A stretch of 5,432 nt of DNA from Pseudomonadota bacterium (GCA_018812385.1 JAHJDU010000485.1:1-5432), one strand, 5' to 3'. Shown: positions 1-5,109, numbered from the stretch's first letter. Notes: generated by a model not told the origin, from the letters alone. Numbers and translations: made by a program.

Positions 1-89
1 GGCTGCCACTCATCACGCTCAATTGATTCCATCAGGTCTTTCTCTACCTGATCAATTGGCTTAAATGCTTTTTTACTAATTTTTTTCAT
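1..89 (-). CDS. CopG-type antitoxin, N-terminal part (cut by window edge)
   Basis: Twenty-nine codons are visible, starting with an ATG at 89-87 and running off the left edge. The peptide is Lys-rich at the start (MKKISKKAFKPIDQVEKD) and continues with an acidic helix ending in an ESIERDEWQ segment. This resembles the N-terminus of the short CopG-like antitoxins of type II toxin-antitoxin pairs, which often have an 'E..I..GEW' segment before a C-terminal ribbon-helix-helix DNA-binding part. The start is well supported: an AGGGGG Shine-Dalgarno lies at 94-99, and the ATG overlaps the TAA of the preceding toxin-like fragment (TAATG), as expected for a coupled toxin/antitoxin pair. The family call rests on a short stretch and on the neighbour. 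If the family assignment is right, the protein would neutralise a toxin and repress its own operon; here the toxin beside it looks truncated. Confidence 0.6.
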   Translation of the reverse strand, partial: MKKISKKAFKPIDQVEKDLMESIERDEWQ

Positions 90-217
90 TATTCCCCCTT
101 TAAGCCGTATCGTTTTGTGTATTTACGGCTTGGAAAGGCAGTTTCTAGAAATATTTCATTATCATTTTCCACGTAAGGTACGATAATGGCATAATTTTCA
201 ATTTCCAGAATATTCAT
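89..217 (-). pseudogene. Toxin-like protein, C-terminal fragment (partner of the CopG-type antitoxin)
   Basis: A 42-residue open frame whose ATG (217-215) overlaps the TGA of the response regulator (ATGA) and whose TAA overlaps the antitoxin ATG. The peptide contains IIVPYVENDNEIFLETAFPS followed by RKYTKRY. This closely recalls the C-terminal end (V-P-[YF]-V-E-D...-I-F-L-K-T-x-x-P-S-R-K-A-T-K-K-Y) of roughly 90-residue toxin-like proteins usually encoded just before a CopG-type antitoxin. That recollection is from memory and not searched. The N-terminal half of the family is missing: the frame is closed by a TGA two codons upstream of the ATG, and the DNA beyond encodes the receiver protein instead. 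It is therefore most likely a truncated, inactive toxin left in place with its antitoxin. A shortened but still translated protein cannot be excluded, because both junctions keep translational coupling intact. Confidence 0.6.
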
Positions 218-579
218 TTTTCAGTTAACTGACTGACCAAATCCAGCAATTCTTTCATGTGATATGGTTTTGGTAAAACAGCATCAAAATCGCTCTGGTC
301 AAGAAGCCATGGGGTGCCTGACATTCCCACAACCGGAGTTGATTTTTTAATTGTATTCCGCAGATAATCAAGAACTTGATCACCGGAAATACCAGACATT
401 TCAATATCGGTAAGAATTAAACTGTATTCATTATTTTCTATTTTCCGGATCCCCTCTTCACCATTCGCAGCCGTATCAACAGCATAGCCATTTCTTGATA
501 GGATTCTTTCCAATAACATCAAGATAGAAGCTTCATCATCTATTACAAGAATAGGATTTGCTGTCGGATAACTTTTCAT
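214..579 (-). CDS. Stand-alone response regulator receiver-domain protein
   Basis: This 121-residue protein is a complete CheY-like receiver domain with no output domain. The conserved residues are all present: acidic pocket D14 and D15 (LVIDDEA), phospho-acceptor D58 (LILTDIEMSG), the switch Ser S87 (VVGMSGT) and K104 with the following Pro (LPKPY). It would be a cytoplasmic phosphorelay protein accepting phosphate from a histidine kinase not encoded here. The start is the ATG at 579-577, preceded by a CAGGAG Shine-Dalgarno at 585-590. The same frame stays open further upstream to 681, but that extension is low-complexity and AT-rich and is not used. The stop overlaps the ATG of the toxin fragment. 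Its target cannot be inferred, since it has no DNA-binding or enzymatic domain; single-domain receivers act by protein contact or as phosphate shuttles. Confidence 0.9.
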   Translation of the reverse strand: MKSYPTANPILVIDDEASILMLLERILSRNGYAVDTAANGEEGIRKIENNEYSLILTDIEMSGISGDQVLDYLRNTIKKSTPVVGMSGTPWLLDQSDFDAVLPKPYHMKELLDLVSQLTEK

Positions 580-629
580 TATTGCTCCTGTTTTTTTTAT
601 TAACTTTAGCAAATTAAAACAGGTTTGGC

Positions 630-658
630 AATATAGGTATAAATACCTAATATTTAAA
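630..658 (-). promoter_or_regulatory. Predicted sigma70-type promoter of the receiver-protein operon
   Basis: Read on the minus strand, a -35-like TTTAAA (658-653) is separated by 17 bases from a -10-like TATATT (635-630), giving matches of 4/6 and 5/6 to consensus. The predicted transcription start is about 40 bases upstream of the receiver ATG. The spacer is filled by a perfect 16-base dyad, listed separately. The region is very AT-rich, so chance matches are possible. Confidence 0.5.
634..649. promoter_or_regulatory. Perfect 16-bp dyad, candidate operator in the promoter spacer
   Basis: TAGGTA-TAAA-TACCTA is a perfect inverted repeat with 6-base arms and a 4-base centre. It sits between the predicted -35 and -10 of the receiver-protein operon. 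That position is typical of repressor operators and of MerR-type activator sites. A CopG-type antitoxin could be the binder, as these often autoregulate, but that is inference. The repeat has GG/CC in an otherwise AT-only context, which makes a purely compositional origin less likely. Confidence 0.45.
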
Positions 659-686
659 TAAAAAAAATATAGGAATCCCATTTGAT

Positions 687-869
687 TTGCAAAAACTTTT
701 CATTCCAGTATATGGGAAATTGCTCTATTTACTCAAAATGCCAGTTCTGGCAAAATGGGTAAATAACGATTTATTGAAAGTATTTTCAGCCCCACAGGTT
801 GCGCAAAAGCACGACTGGCCTGAAACCATGGTATGGTCACGGGCCCTGGTAAATAAGGATGATTTTAGA
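687..869 (+). pseudogene. Degenerate coding fragment carrying a PQVAQKHDWPE motif
   Basis: An open frame starting at a TTG continues to 953, but only the central part looks protein-like: residues around APQVAQKHDWPETMVWSRAL followed by an acidic/Lys turn (NKDDF), at about 786-869. This part has balanced codon use and lies in the GC-richer patch of an AT-rich region. The motif recalls a recurring 'VA.KHGWPEP.VW..AL.GKDD' segment that I associate with the N-terminus of some DNA-methyltransferase-like or ParB-like proteins; this is unverified memory. The codons around it (hydrophobic, AT-rich, running into a hairpin and T-run at 856-910) do not look like a working gene, and no Shine-Dalgarno precedes the TTG. 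I read it as a remnant. It contains one of the two copies of the dispersed repeat in this window. Confidence 0.3.
788..820 (+). repeat. Dispersed repeat, copy A
   Basis: This 33-base stretch matches 2269-2302 at about 28 of 33 aligned positions with one single-base gap, including 14 identical bases (GTTGCGCAAAAGCA). It is in the same orientation as copy B. In both copies one frame encodes A-P-Q-V-A-Q-K, so the two may derive from the same coding sequence rather than from a non-coding element. Confidence 0.55.
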
Positions 870-910
870 TTGATAATTATTGTAAAATTATATATTCATC
901 CTGTTTTTTT
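856..910 (+). terminator. Hairpin followed by a T-run (possible intrinsic terminator)
   Basis: Outer arms AGGATGA (856-862) and TCATCCT (896-902) enclose an inner stem ATAATT (873-878) / AATTAT (886-891), and GTTTTTTT follows directly at 903-910. The T-run on the plus strand suggests termination of rightward transcription. The outer loop is long and the inner stem is AT-only, so the structure is weak. No convincing rightward gene precedes it, only the degenerate fragment at 687-869. It could be the surviving terminator of a lost gene or could shield the downstream operon. Confidence 0.35.
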
Positions 911-1015
911 AAACTTGGTCCCAGGATTTGGACAAAATGTGCTATGTAAATAATTTAACGGGGGGATTTTTTTGGATACACTTTCGCAAAAACAATTGAA
1001 TATCTATTTACAGCA

Positions 1016-1035
1016 TCAGTATATCTTGATACTGA
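1016..1035. promoter_or_regulatory. Operator-like dyad upstream of the aldo/keto reductase remnant and patatin gene
   Basis: TCAGTAT and ATACTGA form perfect 7-base arms around a 6-base centre (ATCTTG). The dyad overlaps a weak possible promoter (TTGAAT at 996-1001, 18-base spacer, TATATC at 1020-1025) and lies ten bases before a consensus TATAAT (1045-1050) that has no good -35 at normal distance. Either way it is placed where a transcription factor would control the rightward transcript. The regulator is unknown. Confidence 0.4.
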
Positions 1036-1116
1036 ATTACCAATTATAATTTTACATGCTTCAGGTCAGATAGCATTCAGATATAAAAATATATAGGATA
1101 TTTATTGGGAACTCCA

Positions 1117-1317
1117 ATGACATCAAAACACAATAGTATTCATAATGATTTTTCATTCAGGGTTTTGCCTGTAATTGAGAGACAGGTCTTCAGGATGGGT
1201 ATTGCCGGCAACTACGGGATAGATTCTTCTGATGTCGAATGGGCCGCGGACCAGGGAGCTAACTACTGGGTATGGGGTCCTGATTTTAAAAAGGTTACAG
1301 CAGGGATTAAGGAATAA
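1117..1317 (+). pseudogene. Aldo/keto reductase, truncated N-terminal remnant
   Basis: Sixty-six codons from the ATG at 1117; an in-frame TTG at 1105 with AGGA at 1095-1098 is an alternative start. The peptide shows the opening of an aldo/keto reductase: a first strand with RVLPVIERQVFRMGIAGNYG, then a helix with a D-x-x-x-V-E-W-A-A-D-Q-G segment, then an ANYWVWGP segment corresponding to the G-x-N-Y/F-[FW]-D/W region after the first helix of the TIM barrel. Family members are usually about 280-340 residues, so roughly three quarters are missing, including the catalytic Tyr/Lys/His and the NADP-binding C-terminal part. The frame ends at TAA 1315-1317, and none of the downstream frames carries the missing portion; the patatin gene follows at once. 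This is most simply a deletion remnant. Translation of the short peptide may still help initiation at the patatin ATG, which overlaps its stop by one base. Confidence 0.6.
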
Positions 1318-2270
1318 TGAATACTTATAAAGTAGGATTGGTGTTAGGAAGCGGAGCCTCTCGGGGATGGGCACATATCGGGGCCATCGAGGCCCTTCAG
1401 GATGCGAAGATCCCTATCCATCTTGTGGCTGGGTGCAGCGTCGGTGCTTTTGTAGGTGCGATTTTTGCCAGTGGCGGCCTGGAGCAGTTGAAAAGATATG
1501 TCATTGACATGGACGGTGAAAGCATGTTCTCCTTTTCAGACTTGAGCCTTATTAGTTCTGGGCTCTTAGACGGTGATAAAAAACTTAGGGAGCTTTTCTG
1601 TATGCACAGCGATAAAAAGAATTTTGACGAACTGGAGATTCCTTTGAAAGTTGTTGCTGCGGACATGTACTCCGGCGACCAGGTGGTTTTAGATTCCGGC
1701 GACCTGCTCAAAGCGCTTGGGGCATCCTTGTCTTACCCGGGCCTTTTTGCGCCCGTATACCACAAGGGCCGATGGCTGATAGATGGCGGGGTGGTCGACC
1801 CGGTTCCCGTGGGGGTAGCCAGGGCAATGGGTGCGGATATCGTGATTGCCATTAATCTGGATTCTGAACTGATATCGCGTAAGCGCCACCAGAAAACCGA
1901 GTCTGTTCCTGAAATAACACCGCCCCAGATCCGTAACGAATTCTTAAAAAAACTGGCCGCCCGTTATGAAGCCGTGGAAAAAACAATTCGGAAACATCTG
2001 GAACTCCAGGAAAAAAAGAAGCCGACTCCGCCCGGCACCCGCAAGGTTATCAGCGCTGCAATACAAATCATGCAGGACCGAATCACCCGGGTTAACTTTG
2101 CTGTTAATCCACCGGATATTCTAATCACACCCCGCCTGGGCGACCTCAAAATGCTTGATTATGATCAGGTTGAGCATGCCATCGAAGAAGGATACATCGC
2201 AACCCGGAACAAGGTCAACGACATCAATATGCTGCTGGAAACACAGGAAACAGAAGATGTGGTTTCATAG
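1317..2270 (+). CDS. Patatin-like phospholipase (RssA/NTE-type serine hydrolase)
   Basis: A 317-residue cytoplasmic serine acyl hydrolase predicted to cleave acyl esters of phospholipids or related lipids with a Ser-Asp dyad. The glycine-rich oxyanion loop is at residues 11-17 (GSGASRG), the nucleophile elbow G-x-S-x-G at 39-43 (GCSVG, Ser41), and the catalytic Asp in D-G-G at 156-158 (LIDGGVVDPVP). The C-terminal part has a charged helix at about 204-235, a Lys/Pro linker, and an IMQDRITR...PPDILITPRLG segment typical of bacterial RssA-like proteins. There is no signal peptide or membrane segment. Length is normal for the family. The ATG overlaps the preceding stop (TAATG) with AAGGA at 1309-1313, so translation is probably coupled to the truncated reductase. 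The gene is clearly GC-richer than its flanks. The natural substrate cannot be read from the sequence. Confidence 0.93.
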   Translation: MNTYKVGLVLGSGASRGWAHIGAIEALQDAKIPIHLVAGCSVGAFVGAIFASGGLEQLKRYVIDMDGESMFSFSDLSLISSGLLDGDKKLRELFCMHSDKKNFDELEIPLKVVAADMYSGDQVVLDSGDLLKALGASLSYPGLFAPVYHKGRWLIDGGVVDPVPVGVARAMGADIVIAINLDSELISRKRHQKTESVPEITPPQIRNEFLKKLAARYEAVEKTIRKHLELQEKKKPTPPGTRKVISAAIQIMQDRITRVNFAVNPPDILITPRLGDLKMLDYDQVEHAIEEGYIATRNKVNDINMLLETQETEDVVS

Positions 2271-2302
2271 CTCCACAAGTTGCGCAAAAGCAATGACATG
2301 CC
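2269..2302 (+). repeat. Dispersed repeat, copy B
   Basis: This copy begins at the patatin stop codon and matches 788-820 in the same orientation, with the 14-base identical core at 2279-2292. Its A-P-Q-V-A-Q-K frame is interrupted by TGA three codons later (K-Q-stop). It lies in the 75-base gap between the convergent patatin and hcp genes. Confidence 0.55.
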
Positions 2303-2336
2303 AGGGGGCTGAACGGGACATTCCGAACAGCCCCTG
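2302..2336. terminator. Hairpin between convergent patatin and hcp genes
   Basis: CAGGGGGCTG (2302-2311) pairs with CAGCCCCTG (2328-2336) leaving one bulged G and a 16-base loop, a strong GC stem. It sits just after the patatin stop and just beyond the hcp stop at 2346, so it could end both transcripts. Neither side has a clear T-run: the plus strand continues AAAAATC and the minus strand GGCATG. It may therefore act as a 3'-end stabiliser or a weak terminator. Confidence 0.45.
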
Positions 2337-2345
2337 AAAAATCAA

Positions 2346-3974
2346 CTAGTTCAAAATTGCAGCCAGATCCTCATCTGGTGTCGTGATCGGTTTAATGTCA
2401 AACAGCTTTACCAGCGTCCCCAGTATGTTGGGGGTTAAAAATGCCGGTAGAGACGGGCCTAAACGAATATCTTTGATCCCCAGATGAAGCAATGCCAGAA
2501 GAACGCATACCGCCTTTTGTTCATACCAGGAAATAATTAACGATAAGGGGAGTTCATTTATGCCGACATTAAATGCTTTTGCAAGGGCTGTTGCAATCTG
2601 AAGAGAAGAATAGGAATCATTGCATTGACCGGCATCTAACAGTCTTGGAATACCACCAATATCACCAAAATCCTGATCAAAAAACCGGTATTTTCCACAG
2701 GCACACGTCAGAACAACACAGTCCTTTGGTATTTTTTCAACAAACTCTGTGTAGTAATTTCTACCCGGCTTTGCACCATCACAACCGGCCACCAGGAAAA
2801 AATGCCGGATATCACCGGCTTTAACTGCTTCAATAACTTTGTCTGCGACATTGAGAACCGCATTTCTGGCGAATCCAACGATTGCCTCTCCCGTAACTTT
2901 ATCTTCGACAAATCCGGGAAGCGAAAGAGCCCGATCAATAACAGGCTTGAAATTCAAATCGGAAATATGTGGAATCCCTGGCCAGCCGACCATTCCAGAT
3001 GTGAACAAATTATCCTGATAAGATTTTTGAGGTCTTTGAATACAATTGGTGGTCATCAGGATTGCTCCGGGGAAATCTGCAAACTCCTTGATCTGCTTTT
3101 GCCAGGCCGTTCCAAACTGACCATAAAAATGTTTGTATTTCTTCAGTTCCGGGTATCCATGGGTAGATAACATTTCGCCGTGGGTATAAATATTTATCCC
3201 TTTTCCCAGGGTCTGCTTCAAAAGTTCTTCAAGATCTTTTAAATCGTGTCCCGAGACCAGGATGGCTTTACCTCGTTTATATCCCAGCGGCACCTTTGTC
3301 GGAACCGGATGCCCGTATATTTCTGTGTTTCCGGCATCGAGCAGTTCCATTGTTTTTAAAGCGGTTTCTCCACATTTAAGGGTCAGTCCCAGCCAGTCAT
3401 CCAGGGTTAAATCCGTTCTCTGGATCGCGGCAAGCCCTTCGTGAACATAGGCAAACACACTGTCATCCGTCTTTCCTAAAATATAGGCGTGGTCTGCATA
3501 TGCACTGACACCTTTAATGCCATAAAGAACAGTATGTTTTAATGAAAGGATATCAGGATCATCAGCTGGATACGTTTTGATCCCCACTGTTTCTCCCTGT
3601 TTAACCAGTTCCTCCAGATCAGTTCCGGGTGTAAGGTTTGCAGCGCCGTCAGGATAATCAACACTTCCGACACTGTCTTTGATTCTGGTTTTAAGATCTT
3701 CCCGGAAAAAGACAGCTTCATGGATCAGCTTGGAAAATCTATCCGGGTCAAAATCAACATTAGTTAATGTAGAGAATGCGGCTTGAACCGTAAAAACGCC
3801 TATTTTTTCATCTATGATATTTTGTTTGCGGGCATCTATTGCTACTTGGGACAGTCCCATTAATGTATAGAGCAACAAATCCTGTAATGCCGCCACATCA
3901 GGCTTTTTACCGCAAACGCCCTGGACTGTACAACCCGTTCCTTTGAACGTTTGTTCACATTGGTAACAAAACAT
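2346..3974 (-). CDS. hcp: Hybrid cluster protein (hydroxylamine / nitric oxide reductase), class I
   Basis: A 542-residue Fe-S protein, reported in this family to reduce hydroxylamine to ammonia in vitro and considered a nitric oxide detoxification enzyme in vivo. The N-terminal cluster ligands are C3, C6, C15 and C21 (C-x2-C-x8-C-x5-C), the [4Fe-4S] spacing of class I proteins from strict anaerobes. All expected ligands of the hybrid Fe-S-O cluster are present by motif: H243 (SGHD), E267 (THGE), C311 (NCIQRP), C398 (AGCDGA, the persulfide Cys), C426 (CGKYR), C451 (GQCNDS), E485 and K487 (WYEQK). Length fits the family. The chosen ATG at 3974 places MFCYQC at the N-terminus and has AAGGAGG just upstream (3984-3990); the frame extends to 4037 but without support. 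The gene is monocistronic here, with no adjacent hcr reductase or HcpR-type regulator. Convergent with the patatin gene. Confidence 0.97.
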   Translation of the reverse strand: MFCYQCEQTFKGTGCTVQGVCGKKPDVAALQDLLLYTLMGLSQVAIDARKQNIIDEKIGVFTVQAAFSTLTNVDFDPDRFSKLIHEAVFFREDLKTRIKDSVGSVDYPDGAANLTPGTDLEELVKQGETVGIKTYPADDPDILSLKHTVLYGIKGVSAYADHAYILGKTDDSVFAYVHEGLAAIQRTDLTLDDWLGLTLKCGETALKTMELLDAGNTEIYGHPVPTKVPLGYKRGKAILVSGHDLKDLEELLKQTLGKGINIYTHGEMLSTHGYPELKKYKHFYGQFGTAWQKQIKEFADFPGAILMTTNCIQRPQKSYQDNLFTSGMVGWPGIPHISDLNFKPVIDRALSLPGFVEDKVTGEAIVGFARNAVLNVADKVIEAVKAGDIRHFFLVAGCDGAKPGRNYYTEFVEKIPKDCVVLTCACGKYRFFDQDFGDIGGIPRLLDAGQCNDSYSSLQIATALAKAFNVGINELPLSLIISWYEQKAVCVLLALLHLGIKDIRLGPSLPAFLTPNILGTLVKLFDIKPITTPDEDLAAILN

Positions 3975-4070
3975 AGTGTATTCCCTCCTTTTCCATATAA
4001 AGTCGTTAGACACATTTCTATAGCTGACAAAGAACACTTAAGCTTTTGTTTGTCTTTCCATTAATATAGA
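3975..4070 (-). promoter_or_regulatory. hcp upstream region with small dyads; no clear promoter
   Basis: Between the hcp ATG and 4070 I find two inverted repeats. TAGA-N6-TCTA is at 4007-4020, and GACAAA-N17-TTTGTC at 4026-4054 has a CTTAAG palindrome near its middle. A -35-like TTGTCA is at 4030-4025 but no -10 lies at the right distance. A -10-like TATATT is at 4068-4063 but has no -35. This is compatible with an activator-dependent promoter, as for hcp genes controlled by CRP/FNR-family regulators, but no recognisable HcpR, FNR or CRP palindrome is present. Treat as a region of interest, not a mapped promoter. Confidence 0.3.
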
Positions 4071-4145
4071 GTCGATGTGTGACTTCTGGGCGTAAGAATC
4101 CGAATCCTGGGCCAAAATCAGCAGCTTATTTTTAATAGCTCTCAT
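4038..4145 (-). other. Unassigned small open frame upstream of hcp
   Basis: A 35-codon frame from ATG 4145-4143 to TAA 4040-4038 encodes a peptide beginning MRAIKNKLLILAQDSDSYAQ and ending with a basic tail. The same frame is open back to a TGA at 4167-4165, so the protein-like stretch is about 41 residues. Amino-acid composition looks natural (amphipathic helix-like, mixed charge), but there is no Shine-Dalgarno before the ATG and I do not recognise a family. It lies between decayed genes and hcp, so it may be the C-terminal end of another lost gene or may be chance. Confidence 0.2.
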
Positions 4146-4181
4146 TGTTTGCAAAACTATATCCGTTCATAATTGATGTGG

Positions 4182-4334
4182 TCAAGTAAAAACGGATTGA
4201 ACCGGATCAGTTAAATTGAATTCTGCAACTATATCATCAATTTTTGGATCCCAACCTTCCCGCAAAAGGATGGCACGCTGTTGATTAAAAATGGTTTTAC
4301 CGAATTTGCGCAAGGCATTCTCATCCAGATCCTT
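4182..4334 (-). pseudogene. Aldehyde:ferredoxin oxidoreductase-like C-terminal remnant
   Basis: Fifty sense codons lie in frame directly after the TAG at 4337-4335 and end at TGA 4184-4182. The segment KFGKTIFNQQRAILLREGW followed by D-P-K-I-D-D and then EFNLTDPVQSVF resembles the C-terminal helix region of tungsten aldehyde:ferredoxin oxidoreductase-family proteins (pattern G-x-x-I-[FY]-N-x-x-R-A-x-x-x-R-E-G, then D-D and a Pro-containing tail). These are about 600-residue proteins, so more than 90 percent is missing, with no cofactor-binding motif left. No start codon or Shine-Dalgarno belongs to it. The similarity is from memory of the family and was not searched. It sits in frame with the enoyl-CoA hydratase remnant, so deletion between two neighbouring genes is the simplest origin. 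The last residues may stop short of the family's normal end. Confidence 0.45.
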
Positions 4335-5109
4335 CTATAAAACTGCCTGGTTTTTGTTTTCTTTCATTTCCTTGAGCCGCTTTTACACAAATTCTGTCCC
4401 GGCTTGAACACATATGAGCAAATGGCTTTTTTCAAGTTCCATGATTTGATCAAAACTGGCCTCCATCCCATGATCAAGAGCAGTTCGTGACAGGCTGGTG
4501 GCAAGAGGTGAACGGCTTGCAATTTTTTCGGCCATGGCCATTGATTCTGTCATGAGATTTTCAGGTGCCACCACCTTATTTACAAGACCGATTCTTTGTG
4601 CTTCAAAGGCATCAATGAAATCTCCGGTTAATACCAGTTCTTTGGCTTTACCCAGCCCCACAAGATGGGGTAATAGTTTTGTACCGGCACTTGTAACTGT
4701 CATGCCCACTGTGGTTTCTGGAAATCCTAACACAGCAGCCTTAGAAGCAGTCACATCCCATGGCAAACTCGCATCCGCCGCCCAGAGCATATCCGGAAAT
4801 TGCTGCAATAATGGGTTTGCCAAGTTTCATGGTCATGCGCTGGACGTCCTGGAGTCTTTGAGCCTCATCTATCCATTGTTCCATGCTTTTGCCGGAAGCC
4901 ATCTCTTTTAGATCCTCACCGGCGCAAAAGGCTTTTCCTTCTCCCGTGAGGATAATCACCCGGGCTTTTGTATCCTGTTTTGCCCTGTCAAGCTGTTTCA
5001 TAAACCCTTTGAGCAAATCAAGATTAATGGCATTGAGGCAGTGGGGGCGGTTAAGGGTAATAATTCCTACATCCTTCTGTCGGTGGTACAATACTGTTTA
5101 GTTTTCCAT
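4335..5109 (-). pseudogene. Enoyl-CoA hydratase/isomerase (crotonase family), multiply disrupted
   Basis: The crotonase fold is readable along the whole stretch. It includes VGIITLNRP near the start, the first oxyanion-hole segment GEGKAFCAGEDLKEM, AISGYALGGGCEFAMGCD with the first catalytic Glu in GGGCE, then in another frame LGFPETTVGMT with the second Glu, LVLTGDFIDAFEAQRIGLVNKVV, and a C-terminal tail. Disruptions: the ATG at 5109-5107 has a GGAGAGG Shine-Dalgarno but codon 4 is TAA (5100-5098); the frame shifts near 4749-4755, with a spacing about 8 bases short of the family norm; and a TAA at 4385-4383 precedes a tail (KRLKEMKENKNQAVL) matching the family's C-terminal 'F.EGL....EKR.P.F' pattern. 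The natural end is taken as TAG 4337-4335. It would have hydrated enoyl-CoA esters in beta-oxidation or a related acyl-CoA pathway. Inactive as read, unless sequencing errors explain the lesions. Confidence 0.88.

Noticed and set aside
580..681. Longer N-terminus for the receiver protein
   Set aside because: The added 34 residues are Tyr/Phe/Leu-rich translation of AT-rich promoter DNA, and a good Shine-Dalgarno precedes the internal ATG at 579.
973..1050. 25-codon frame starting at TTG after a GGGGGG stretch (960-965)
   Set aside because: The G-run resembles a Shine-Dalgarno, but the peptide is short and unremarkable and the frame ends in the promoter region; not enough support.
1397..1889. 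Minus-strand open frames opposite the patatin gene
   Set aside because: They are antisense shadows of a gene with all catalytic motifs on the plus strand; no Shine-Dalgarno or recognisable protein features.
2573..3444. Plus-strand open frames opposite hcp
   Set aside because: They lie fully within a highly conserved minus-strand gene and encode low-information peptides.
3975..4037. Longer N-terminus for Hcp
   Set aside because: The family begins at M-F-C-x-Q-C, and AAGGAGG precedes exactly that ATG; the extension would read through the ribosome binding site.
4071..4083. GTC-N7-GAC as a possible HcpR/FNR-type site for hcp
   Set aside because: The arms are only three bases and neither the CRP/FNR half-sites nor their spacing are matched on both sides.
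4335..4337. TAG read as pyrrolysine joining the hydratase and oxidoreductase-like segments
   Set aside because: A TAA lies 15 codons upstream in the same frame and the gene already has a frameshift and an early stop, so decoding of one amber codon would not make a protein.
4498..4911. 137-codon plus-strand open frame opposite the hydratase remnant
   Set aside because: The minus strand carries the crotonase motifs; the plus-strand frame is an antisense shadow that is open only by composition.
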